The notes below the pieces were generated by a model, which searched no databases, was not told where the DNA came from, and saw only the letters and a program-made list of their open reading frames with translations. The translations under genes were made by a program, and so were the position numbers. Source: Terriglobales bacterium (GTDB taxonomy: Bacteria > Acidobacteriota > Terriglobia > Terriglobales > Acidobacteriaceae). From it: DNA of 50,667 bases. Location: contig JAICWP010000028.1 in NCBI GenBank assembly GCA_025934735.1, positions 1-50,667 of the forward strand. The letters run 5' to 3'. This document shows, piece after piece, positions 42,105 to 49,230 of the stretch; the stretch's first letter is position 1, and each line of letters begins with the position of its first letter.

Positions 42105-43247
42105 GTGACCGACTATCCCAATCGCCGGCTCCACCCCGCCGATTCCGGCAACGCTCCCGCCACGCTGTCCATCTGGGATAAGAAGACGGTTTGCGTCCTG
42201 TTTACCGTTCTCACTTTTCTCGCCGTAGGGGCCTTTATTTACGCTGCCTGGAAGGTCATCGTGGCCTTCATTTTCGCCGTGCTCGTGGCCTACCTGCTGG
42301 ATCCCGTCGTCGCTTTTGTTGAGCGCAGGTCGTGGCTGTCCAAAGGCCGCCGTTCGCGCGCCGTCTTGCAGGTCTATGTCGGGATTGGAGTGCTGCTCGC
42401 CGTGCTTATCATCGTCGCCGGCCCCCGCCTGGTCACGGAAGGTCGCACGCTCGCCGGCGAGCTCCCGGTCTGGATGGAAAAACTCACCAGCGGTCAGATT
42501 GCCTGGCAAATCGGCGCCCGGCAGGGCTGGAGCCATAACACCCAGCAGTACGTGCAGCAGTGGCTTTCCGAGCACAGCCACCAGATCGTCGCCTGGGCTC
42601 AACATGTCGGCACTTTCGCCGCCCAGTTCGCGGTCAAAGCCGTCTGGATCATCCTGGTTCCCATTCTCGCCATCTTTTTTCTGCTCGATGGGAATCTGTT
42701 CGCCCAAAATGTGGTCGAGTTGGTGGACCGCCGCCAGCAGCGCCAGTTCTTGCGCGGCCTGCTCGCCGATCTGGATACTATGCTGGCCCACTACATCCGC
42801 GCCCAGCTTTTCCTGGCGGCGCTCACCCTGGTGGTGTTCACCCCGCTGCTCACCCTGATTGGCTTGCCGTATGGCACCGTGCTGGGCGTCATTGCCGGCG
42901 TTCTGGAATTCATCCCCCTGGCCGGACCGCTCGCCGCAGCGGTCATGATCCTGGGCGTAGCGTTTCTCACCAGCTACCACCACATTCTGCTGCTCGCCAT
43001 CCTGCTGGGCGCCTGGCGCATTATCCAGGATTACGTCAACTCGCCTCGCATCATGGGCAAGAGTCTGGAACTCCACCCTCTGGCCACGCTGTTCGCTATC
43101 CTCTCCGGCGGCGAGGTGGCCGGAGTGATTGGCGTGTATCTCTCCATTCCCATTGCCGCCACCCTGCGCATCTTCTGGCGACGCTGGCGCGCCTACAATG
43201 AAGCTAACACCGCCTCCCAGCCCATGCCCACCAAGCGCACCGCGTGA
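42105..43247 (+). CDS. AI-2E family transporter (PerM/TqsA-like)
   Basis: 380 residues with about seven to eight membrane helices and the family layout: helix 1-2 (TVCVLFTVLTFLAVGAFIYA, VIVAFIFAVLVAYLLDPVV), a large hydrophilic middle region and the C-terminal block LTLIGLPYGTVLGVIAGVLEFIPL followed by RIMGKSLELHPLATLFAILSGGEVAGVIGVYLSIPIAA. Family members include the AI-2 exporter TqsA and Na+/H+ antiporters, so the substrate is open. The GTG at 42105 is preferred; upstream codons come from a GAAACTTTGAAA repeat. Confidence 0.85.
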   Translation: MTDYPNRRLHPADSGNAPATLSIWDKKTVCVLFTVLTFLAVGAFIYAAWKVIVAFIFAVLVAYLLDPVVAFVERRSWLSKGRRSRAVLQVYVGIGVLLAVLIIVAGPRLVTEGRTLAGELPVWMEKLTSGQIAWQIGARQGWSHNTQQYVQQWLSEHSHQIVAWAQHVGTFAAQFAVKAVWIILVPILAIFFLLDGNLFAQNVVELVDRRQQRQFLRGLLADLDTMLAHYIRAQLFLAALTLVVFTPLLTLIGLPYGTVLGVIAGVLEFIPLAGPLAAAVMILGVAFLTSYHHILLLAILLGAWRIIQDYVNSPRIMGKSLELHPLATLFAILSGGEVAGVIGVYLSIPIAATLRIFWRRWRAYNEANTASQPMPTKRTA

Positions 43248-43425
43248 TTCTTCCTTGTCTGCCACTTGATGCAAACGGCTATGATCGCGAGGGTGCGGAT
43301 AGCGGTGTCATATTGATCGAGAACGGTCACGCCAATTCGCGCCAGAGTCGAAGAACGTATACGTTTGCTGCTGCTCGCAAAGCTATTCAGGTCCTAGCGT
43401 TGGAGGGACTTGCATCGGTTCTCGA

Positions 43426-44250
43426 TCATTCGGACGTTTTTACGTCTTTCTGAATGCCGAATTTGTGCAGGATATCCAGGGCAAATTCACTGACGAAGTT
43501 GTAGCCACTGCCGATCCCGGCTTGCAAGACCACATTTAAAGCGCCGCCTTTCCAGATGGTATGTTGACCGGGAAGCCACGAATTGTAGATCATGCCCGCG
43601 CCGAATGCCCCCACATAGGTGGGGACCTGTGGTCGCAGCTGCCGCTCGGTCCGGTTATAGGCCACAAAGTTTCTCGATATGGCATGGAGGGTGCGCGGCC
43701 AAAAACCAGTGCAGCGACAAAAATCGTAGCGAGGCTCGTATCCCAGCAGCGCATTTCCTGCCGCTACCATACTGTTCTGAACCACGAATTGGCCATAGCG
43801 TGCCGCGTAACGTCTGCCGTAGCCCGCCATGCCTCCGGGCCACTCAGAAGGCTGGCCACGTGCCTGGTCAAGACCGGCAGAAAAGCCTCTCGCCGCGTAT
43901 GAACCGACGGTCAGAAACGTCTGCCGCACATAGATCTGTTCGCGTTCACGGTTCGTGAGCGGATGGAGAGTCGCCTGAATGGGAATGTACGGACCGATCA
44001 GCCATTCGATCGGCAGCCGGCCCAGCCTTGCGGGCGTGGATTTTTTATTCGGATTCCCGTTCTTGTGGTTCTTCACAGCCGGAATCGGGGTGCCCTGCTG
44101 TGCGGCAGCGGCCGATATCAGGAATCCGACGGAAAGGCACAAGGCCAGGAAATAGCGAGCCCAAACCGAAACCTCTGCACGCGATTTCGGCGAGCTTGGT
44201 TTGCTTGGATGAGCACCTCTCGAACGCTGCACCGATTTACCGGTAGGCAT
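43426..44250 (-). CDS. Secreted protein of unknown function
   Basis: 274 residues with a basic N terminus and one hydrophobic segment (ARYFLALCLSVGFLISAAAAQ) that is probably a signal peptide with a long n-region. The mature part has PIEWLIGPYIPIQATLHPLTNREREQIYVRQTF, then GYEPRYDFCRCTGFWPRTLHAISRNFVAYNR with paired cysteines, and Gly-rich short helices toward the end. I recall similar proteins in Acidobacteria but no named family. An outer-membrane or periplasmic location is likely. The ATG at 44250 is the only good start. Confidence 0.6.
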   Translation of the reverse strand: MPTGKSVQRSRGAHPSKPSSPKSRAEVSVWARYFLALCLSVGFLISAAAAQQGTPIPAVKNHKNGNPNKKSTPARLGRLPIEWLIGPYIPIQATLHPLTNREREQIYVRQTFLTVGSYAARGFSAGLDQARGQPSEWPGGMAGYGRRYAARYGQFVVQNSMVAAGNALLGYEPRYDFCRCTGFWPRTLHAISRNFVAYNRTERQLRPQVPTYVGAFGAGMIYNSWLPGQHTIWKGGALNVVLQAGIGSGYNFVSEFALDILHKFGIQKDVKTSE

Positions 44251-44344
44251 AGGCTTCTGCTGCTGAACTAGGTTGACATTGCGAATCCAGGAAAGAAGCC
44301 AATTGTACCTCTGAGACCTTAATAACCGGCGTGAAGTAACGCGG

Positions 44345-44350
44345 TATAAT
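44345..44350 (+). promoter_or_regulatory. Candidate -10 element (TATAAT)
   Basis: A perfect TATAAT ends ten bases before the ATG at 44361; there is no ribosome site between them, so the leader would be very short. Confidence 0.35.
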
Positions 44351-44360
44351 CGCCCCGTTC

Positions 44361-45281
44361 ATGCGCACCCTTGTCGCCTGCCTTCTATGTGCGACTCTAT
44401 CTGCTGCCGCCACCATCCCGGACTGGTGCCGCGCCCTCCCCCGTCCTGAATACGAAACGCTCGCTCGCGTGCCAACTTCCGACCCCTGGTTTGAGGTGTA
44501 TAGAGTCGCGCCCGGCGTCTTCGCCATCTACGAGCCGCACCAGGCAGAAGAGACCATCAGCTATCTCATCGTTGGCAGCAAGCGCGCCCTGCTTTTCGAT
44601 ACGGGCATGGGCATCAGCGACCTGAAAAAGGTTACCGATCGGCTGACTCGTCTGCCCATCGTGGTTCTGAATTCCCATACTCACGACGACCACGTCGGCG
44701 ACAACTGGGAGTTCCACACCATATACGGCATGAATACTGAATTCACCCGCCAGAATGCGCGCGGCTCGCGCGACGATGCCCAGGCCGAAATAGCCCCCGG
44801 GCAGATTTGCGGCTCCCTGCCAAAGGGATTTGATCCTAAAACTTATGCGACTCGTCCGTGGAAGATCTCCGCCTACATTCACGATGGCTCTCGCATCGCT
44901 CTCGGCGGGCGCAGCCTGCAGGTGATCGCCACGCCCGGGCACACCCCGGATGCCATCTCGCTTCTCGATCGCGCTAACCGGTTGCTCTTCACCGGCGATA
45001 CCTACTATCCCGCCACCATCTGGCTTTACCGGCCGGAAACGGATCTGCGCGCCTACGATGCCTCCATCCGCCGCTTGGCCGCGCTCGCGCCCCAAGTGAA
45101 GCTGGTGCTGGGCGCGCACAATATTCCTGTGGCAGCGCCCTCGGTCCTGCCCCGTCTGGTGACCGCCTTCGAGCAGGTCCGCGACGGCAAAATTCCCCCA
45201 ACTCCTGATTCTGACGGCAAGGTCATCTACCACTCCGGACAGTTTTCTTTTCTTATGCGCGCCTTGGCGTCGAAGCCCTGA
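44361..45281 (+). CDS. Secreted metallo-beta-lactamase-fold hydrolase
   Basis: 306 residues with a short signal peptide (RTLVACLLCATLSAAA). The MBL active site is complete: SHTHDDHVG at 105-113 (His106, His108, Asp110, His111), IATPGHTPDA, LLFTGDTYYP and a late LGAHN. The layout is that of a general MBL hydrolase; resistance to beta-lactams is not implied. It begins 110 bp from the divergent secreted protein at 43426-44250. Confidence 0.85.
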   Translation: MRTLVACLLCATLSAAATIPDWCRALPRPEYETLARVPTSDPWFEVYRVAPGVFAIYEPHQAEETISYLIVGSKRALLFDTGMGISDLKKVTDRLTRLPIVVLNSHTHDDHVGDNWEFHTIYGMNTEFTRQNARGSRDDAQAEIAPGQICGSLPKGFDPKTYATRPWKISAYIHDGSRIALGGRSLQVIATPGHTPDAISLLDRANRLLFTGDTYYPATIWLYRPETDLRAYDASIRRLAALAPQVKLVLGAHNIPVAAPSVLPRLVTAFEQVRDGKIPPTPDSDGKVIYHSGQFSFLMRALASKP

Positions 45282-45334
45282 GCCTGAAATCGCGCCAGCT
45301 AGAGCGACTTGGGTACGTTCTCCTGACTTAGGTT

Positions 45335-45694
45335 CTATGTGGAATCGCCTCCATGGTGGGTGTCAAGGCGCGGCAATTGCGGCACGGCTCTTTTCTCCGC
45401 CAGGGCACTGACCCACTCCTGCAGTTGCGTCCGCAATCCCGCCAAATCAATCCCGTCGTGGCGCGCGGGATACGCACTCAGGTTGCGGTGCGCCCGCGCC
45501 AGCAAGGAGCGTGCCCCTACCAGGTTGCCGCGTGAATAGTGGTGCAGACCCACCGCCACCTGGATCAGTCCCTGCAGGAAGTTCTTCTCTTCGGCCGGCG
45601 CCGCCCGCCACACGTCTTCCAGAACTTCGTGGGCGTCAAAGAATTCGCCTTGATTGAAAAGTTCCAGGCCGCGCTGGTAGGCCACGTCATCCAT
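45335..45694 (-). CDS. DUF309 family protein
   Basis: 119 residues, helical, with the DUF309 hallmark FNQGEFFDAHEVLEDVWR and NFLQGLIQVAVGLHHYSRGN. Function is unknown. The ATG at 45694 begins the conserved domain; five bases upstream lies a GATTG-type repeat, so longer starts are not credible. It follows purN on the same strand but 163 bp of repeats separate them. Confidence 0.88.
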   Translation of the reverse strand: MDDVAYQRGLELFNQGEFFDAHEVLEDVWRAAPAEEKNFLQGLIQVAVGLHHYSRGNLVGARSLLARAHRNLSAYPARHDGIDLAGLRTQLQEWVSALAEKRAVPQLPRLDTHHGGDST

Positions 45695-45698
45695 AGAA

Positions 45699-45733
45699 CT
45701 GACGATTGTAGATTGCCGATTGAAGATTGAAAA
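45699..45733. repeat. GATTGTAGATTGCCGATTGAAG word repeat
   Basis: ACTGACGATTGTAGATTGCC then GATTGAAGATTGAAAA form one arm of the GATTGA-type repeat at 32734-32863 and 46519-46603. It ends five bases from the DUF309 start codon. Confidence 0.6.
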
Positions 45734-45734
45734 A

Positions 45735-45862
45735 TTTAACGCTGAGCGTCGCAGAGGTCTCGCACGGTTCGCGGGGGAAGGCACAAATGAAAAGCCTCAA
45801 GGCGCAGAATTTCTCTGCGCCCTCTGCGTTAAGGTTTTTTGCTGTGCGCGCTCTGCGTTAAG
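45735..45862. repeat. TTAACGCAGAG repeat at the purN stop codon
   Basis: TTAACGCTGAGCGTCGCAGAGG (about 45735) faces CTCTGCGCCCTCTGCGTTAA (45813-45832), and CTCTGCGTTAAG (45851-45862) follows. The last TTA is the stop codon of purN on the reverse strand. The 1708-1727 copy ends the DUF4440 gene in the same way. Confidence 0.7.
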
Positions 45863-46472
45863 CCTTTGCAGTTGCCCGCCGCACCAGCCTTCGCCCCATC
45901 AATTCGAACCCGCCGCTCAGCACTATGTTGATCGCTTCGGTGTAGGCGATGTGTTCCTGTTCCAGAATGCGCGCGGCTAGGGAGTGCTCGTCGTCATCGT
46001 CCAGCACCGGCACCGCCTTCTGCAGGATGATGGCGCCGTGGTCGAGTTGCTCATCCACGAAGTGCACGGTGCAGCCGCTGACCTTGGCCCCGTACTCCAG
46101 CGCCTGCTTCTGCGCCTCCAGCCCAGGAAAAGCCGGCAGCAGGGAAGGATGAATGTTCAGAATGCGGTTGGGAAACTGGCGCACGAACCAGGGCGAGAGC
46201 AGCCGCATGTACCCGGCCAGGCATACCAGGTCCACCTTCTTTTCCTGCAGCGCCGCCACCACCTCGGCGTCGTGCTGCTCGCGCGGTTTGCCTTTGGACG
46301 GGATCACCCGGGCCTCCAGGCCGCGGCGCCGTGCCAACTCTATTCCCGGCGCCTCCTCCCGGTTCGAGATCACCACCGCGATGGCGCCGCGAATGCGTCC
46401 CGCCGCGACGGAGTCCGCGATGGCCTCAAAATTCGACCCGCGGCCGGAGAGCAGGATTCCCAGATTCTTCAT
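45858..46472 (-). CDS. purN: Phosphoribosylglycinamide formyltransferase
   Basis: Transfers a formyl group from 10-formyl-THF to GAR in purine synthesis. 204 residues with the complete family signature: ILLSGRGSNFEAI, VVISNREEAPGIELARRRG, the catalytic NIHPSLLPAFPG (Asn, His) and SGCTVHFVDEQLDHGAII (catalytic Asp). The ATG at 46472 is typical. purM lies upstream on the same strand, 135 bp away, the gap being filled with repeats. The TAA stop is part of a TTAACGCAGAG repeat. Confidence 0.96.
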   Translation of the reverse strand: MKNLGILLSGRGSNFEAIADSVAAGRIRGAIAVVISNREEAPGIELARRRGLEARVIPSKGKPREQHDAEVVAALQEKKVDLVCLAGYMRLLSPWFVRQFPNRILNIHPSLLPAFPGLEAQKQALEYGAKVSGCTVHFVDEQLDHGAIILQKAVPVLDDDDEHSLAARILEQEHIAYTEAINIVLSGGFELMGRRLVRRATAKA

Positions 46473-46482
46473 GAGTTAATTA

Positions 46483-46603
46483 TTCACCACGGAGGCACGG
46501 AGACACAGAGGAAATAGTGATTGATGAATTTCGATTGAGGATTGACGAGCGGGACGGGTGGCGAGCTTTTCAATCTTCGATCGTCAATCTTCAATCATCA
46601 ATT
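46483..46603. repeat. CACGGAGACAC and GATTGAAG inverted repeats between purM and purN
   Basis: TTCACCACGGAGGCACGGAGACACAGAG (46483-46510) is followed by an inverted GATTGA-type repeat: CGATTGAGGATTGACGAG (46530-46547) is mirrored by CAATCTTCGATCGTCAATC and CAATCATCAATTG (about 46571-46603). Together they fill the purM-purN gap. The last base touches the purM stop. Confidence 0.7.
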
Positions 46604-46607
46604 GCAC

Positions 46608-47654
46608 TCACGCGTACTGCACTTTCCTGTCGCCCTTCACGATCCGGCCAATGGTATAGCCCTTCTCGCCCACCCGCTCCAGTACCGTTTGCACTTTTTT
46701 GAAGTTGTTGGCGGGCAGCACCACCACCATGCCCACGCCCATGTTAAAGGTGCGGTACATCTCGGTCTGGGGAATATTGCCTAGCCTCTGCAGGTGCTCG
46801 AAGACCGGCGGCACCGGCCACGAGTTGACCTCAACCACCGCCGCCATGCCGCGCGGGAGCACCCGCGGCAGGTTCTCCGTAATGCCGCCCCCGGTAATGT
46901 GCGCCATGGCCGAGAGCAGACCGCCATCCACCAGCTTTTTCACCACCGGCCAGTAGCTTTTGTGGGTGCGCATCAGCTCATTGCCCACTTTATTCTTGAT
47001 CTCGCTGACGAAGGTTTCCGGCGTATAGCGCGCCACCTCGAACAGCAGCTTGCGGGCCAGCGAATAGCCGTTGGTGTGCAGCCCGTTGGAGGGCAGCCCA
47101 ATCAGCACGTCGCCCGGCTGCACGTTCTTGCCGGTCAAGATCCGTTCCCGGTCGGCAATGCCCACAATGAATCCCGCCAGGTCGTATTCGCCCTCGGGAT
47201 AGAAGCCCGGCATCTCGGCGGTTTCGCCCCCGATGAGGGCGCAGCCGTTGGCCTTGCAAGCCTCGGCGATCCCGGTCACGACTTTTTCCGCGATCTCCGG
47301 CTGCAGCCTGCCGGTGGCCAGGTAGTCCATAAAGAAGAGCGGGGTCGCACCCTGCACGGCAATGTCGTTGACGCAGTGGTTCACCAGGTCGGCGCCGACC
47401 GTGTGGTGCAGGTTCATTTCGAAGGCGACTTTCAGCTTGGTGCCCACCCCGTCCACGCTGGAAACCAGCACCGGCTCGCGGTATTTGGGGTTGATGGCAA
47501 ACAGCCCGCCGAAGCTGCCAATTTCGCTGAGCACGCTGCGCGAAAACGTTTTGTGGGCCAGGTACTTGATGCGCTGCTTGGTGCGGTTGGCGCGGTCAAT
47601 ATCCACGCCGGCGTCGGCGTAGGTCACCACGTTGGGCGTCGAATCCTGTGCCAC
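46608..47654 (-). CDS. purM: Phosphoribosylformylglycinamidine cyclo-ligase (AIR synthetase)
   Basis: Closes FGAM to AIR in purine synthesis, using ATP. 348 residues, near the family norm. Landmarks are YADAGVDIDRANRTKQRIK at the N terminus, VSSVDGVGTKLKVAFEM, NDIAVQGATPLFFMDYLA, GCALIGGETAEMPGFY and HITGGGITENLPRVLP. The start is a GTG at 47654. The operon partner purN lies downstream; between the two lies a block of inverted repeats. Confidence 0.96.
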   Translation of the reverse strand: MAQDSTPNVVTYADAGVDIDRANRTKQRIKYLAHKTFSRSVLSEIGSFGGLFAINPKYREPVLVSSVDGVGTKLKVAFEMNLHHTVGADLVNHCVNDIAVQGATPLFFMDYLATGRLQPEIAEKVVTGIAEACKANGCALIGGETAEMPGFYPEGEYDLAGFIVGIADRERILTGKNVQPGDVLIGLPSNGLHTNGYSLARKLLFEVARYTPETFVSEIKNKVGNELMRTHKSYWPVVKKLVDGGLLSAMAHITGGGITENLPRVLPRGMAAVVEVNSWPVPPVFEHLQRLGNIPQTEMYRTFNMGVGMVVVLPANNFKKVQTVLERVGEKGYTIGRIVKGDRKVQYA

Positions 47655-47798
47655 TCAGAGGGTCCTTTTTATTGAAGCGGAAATGCCTGCTGCTGCCGGG
47701 GAATTGCGCCAGGAAGGGCAATTTTAACACGGCGGAGCACCCCCGCCCCCGGGGAGCCTGTTCGCTTGCGCTCGGCCTGTGCGGGCGCTGGGCTGCGG

Positions 47799-48779
47799 TT
47801 AGGTTTCGAGGTCGGAGGGGGAGGCAGGGGAATTGAGGCGGGCGAAGTGGCGGCGGACTTCGCGCTGAAACATGAGGGAAAGGGCGGGACGGGGAGTGGT
47901 CAGCGGCCGGTGGTCAGTAGTCAGTGGAGCGGTGGGTGGGCGACGGGCGGGGCGCTTCGGAGGGCGTTGGGCAGCAGTCGCCGGTGGGCGGGGCTCAGCA
48001 GGCATTTGGGGGGAATCGGGCGGGGCAGTTGCCAGTTGGCAGGTGTCAGTCGCCAGTTGGGCGGGCAAGGACAGTTGCGGCGGAGCAGGGGATGGAGGTT
48101 CTTCGGTGGTTGGCGCGACGGGCGGAAGTGATAGAGGCGGCTGCTTATCAGTTTCGGGAGAGGCAGGTCCATTGTGAGTAGCGCCGGCATCTTGCCGGCT
48201 GTCGCGAGGGCGTCCCGCCCTCGCCGGTGCGGAAGTTTCGAGGGGTTGTTCGCTCGCAGCGGTGGACGGTGCCACTGCGGCGGGCGAGACGCCCGCCGCG
48301 ACAGCCGCCGGGACGGCGGCGCTACTTTCGGCGGGGAGGGAGCGGATGATGTCGTCGTAGTAGGGCTCGAAATGGGTGTGCTTGATGTTGGCGGCGGCGA
48401 TCTGGAGGCCGTATAGGAGGAGAGAGGCCTGGCGGCGGTCAATGGTGGCGGCAAGGATGTGGCGCAGGACCCATTGCAGGGCGCAATGAATGGAGTTGGC
48501 GTCTTCCAGGAGAAAGAGGTCAGGGGGAGGTAACGGTGGAGATGGGCGGTTGGTGGGAGATGGGTCGTCGGTTGTTAGTGGCTGGTCGCTGGGAAAACCG
48601 GCGGTTAACGGTTGGCTGTTGGGGCCTGGCAAAACCGGCAGAGGGGAGGAGGCGCTAGTACGGTTGCGGTAGTGGAAGTAGCAATAGGCATTGCCCTTGA
48701 GGGCGGGCGAATCGCAGCGGGTGCCGTTGACCTTGACATGGTGGCAGCGTGGCACGCCGCGCGGCAAAGAAGTGTTCAT
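47799..48779 (-). CDS. Zinc-motif / proline-rich protein with in-frame palindromic repeats
   Basis: 326 residues. The N terminus has a zinc-binding-like motif C12-x9-C22-x10-C33-x2-H36 (CHHVKVNGTRC, YCYFH), as in DUF5763-type proteins. A helical region (about 88-148, LLEDANSIHCALQWVLRHIL) follows. Residues 150-300 are Pro/Ala/Thr-rich and largely made of repeat DNA: two 53-54-bp palindromic elements (48177-48229 and 48273-48326) and GTCAGT/CCAGTTGG words that also occur between genes. A short basic tail (FQREVRRHFARLNSPAS) ends it. The ATG at 48779 lies directly after a 215-bp repeat. I believe relatives with that leader occur in other Acidobacteria. Function is unknown. Confidence 0.65.
   Translation of the reverse strand: MNTSLPRGVPRCHHVKVNGTRCDSPALKGNAYCYFHYRNRTSASSPLPVLPGPNSQPLTAGFPSDQPLTTDDPSPTNRPSPPLPPPDLFLLEDANSIHCALQWVLRHILAATIDRRQASLLLYGLQIAAANIKHTHFEPYYDDIIRSLPAESSAAVPAAVAAGVSPAAVAPSTAASEQPLETSAPARAGRPRDSRQDAGATHNGPASPETDKQPPLSLPPVAPTTEEPPSPAPPQLSLPAQLATDTCQLATAPPDSPQMPAEPRPPATAAQRPPKRPARRPPTAPLTTDHRPLTTPRPALSLMFQREVRRHFARLNSPASPSDLET
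48177..48229 (+). repeat. Palindromic element A, in frame in a coding region
   Basis: AGTAGCGCCGGCATCTTGCC... holds two hairpins: GCCGGC-ATCTT-GCCGGC and CGAGGGCG-TCC-CGCCCTCG. It aligns base for base with the reverse complement of element B (48273-48326), with paired changes in both stems. On the reverse strand it encodes about residues 184-201 of the zinc-motif protein. Confidence 0.75.
48273..48326 (-). repeat. Palindromic element B, in frame in a coding region
   Basis: The inverted partner of element A: GCGGCGGGCG-AGA-CGCCCGCCGC and GCCGCC-GGGAC-GGCGGC. It encodes about residues 152-169 (Ala/Val/Pro-rich). Relative to A the stems differ by compensatory G-C swaps, so structure seems conserved over sequence. 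Confidence 0.75.
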
Positions 48780-48780
48780 G

Positions 48781-48995
48781 TGTACCCCCCCACCCCCTGC
48801 CTGCGGCGGCGAATCTTTGTTTTGAGTGATTTAGCCGGACGGGTCCGGGCAAAATCTTCAGAGCAAAGAATTTAGCTGAAAAATCTTTAGAACCAAGAAT
48901 TTGCCGCTGCGGGCGGGTGGTGTCTGGTTGGATTTACTGTTCTATTTTCATGATAGCAAATTGAGGTGGTATTCCGGGCAGCGGAGCAAAAGAAA
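48781..48995 (-). repeat. Dispersed leader-type repeat, copy 2 (upstream of the zinc-motif gene)
   Basis: The second copy of the 891-1112 element, inverted. On the coding strand it runs from GGAATACCACC and CTATCATGAAAA through the imperfect tandem units AAATTCTTGGTTCTAAAG and AAATTCTTTGCTCTGAAG to a G-rich run that meets the ATG at 48779. It may carry the promoter or a structured leader of that gene. It occupies about half of the 451-bp gap 48780-49230. Confidence 0.8.
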
Positions 48996-49058
48996 TTTCC
49001 CGTGGAGAAGTCCCCACGCTGATTGCGCACCACGACCTTCTACCATTCCCATTTTGGT

Positions 49059-49099
49059 GTCATGTTGAGCGAGGGCGCACGTCCGAGTCGAAACACCCC
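49059..49099. repeat. TGAGCGAGGGCGC...GAGTCGAA repeat, copy 2
   Basis: GTCATGTTGAGCGAGGGCGC...CGAGTCGAAACACCCC matches 24090-24131 with a few changes. It lies in the gap upstream of the endonuclease-like gene. Confidence 0.7.
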
Positions 49100-49209
49100 G
49101 CGCTGCCTGGATTACGATGCTGCTTAGAGGCGTTCCCATGCTCCTCTGCTCTCATCCCGAGCCAACCTCTCCTTCCGCAGGACTCACGCGATGAGTAAAC
49201 TGTTTCTTC

Positions 49210-49215
49210 TATAAT
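49210..49215 (+). promoter_or_regulatory. Candidate -10 element (TATAAT) of the endonuclease-like gene
   Basis: A perfect TATAAT lies 15 bases before the ATG at 49231. No -35 is evident, and no strong ribosome site follows. Confidence 0.35.
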
Positions 49216-49230
49216 GAAATCCGGAACAAC

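Noticed and set aside
43248-43425. A short open frame (43244-43453) after the AI-2E gene
   Set aside because: No recognisable domain, overlaps the stops of both neighbours and lacks a ribosome site; treated as noncoding.
44361-45281. A metallo-beta-lactamase resistance enzyme
   Set aside because: The fold is general; no feature ties it to beta-lactam hydrolysis.
48177-48326. Two similar units that could suggest a CRISPR array
   Set aside because: Only two copies, inverted to each other and inside an open reading frame; the units are palindromic without regular spacers.
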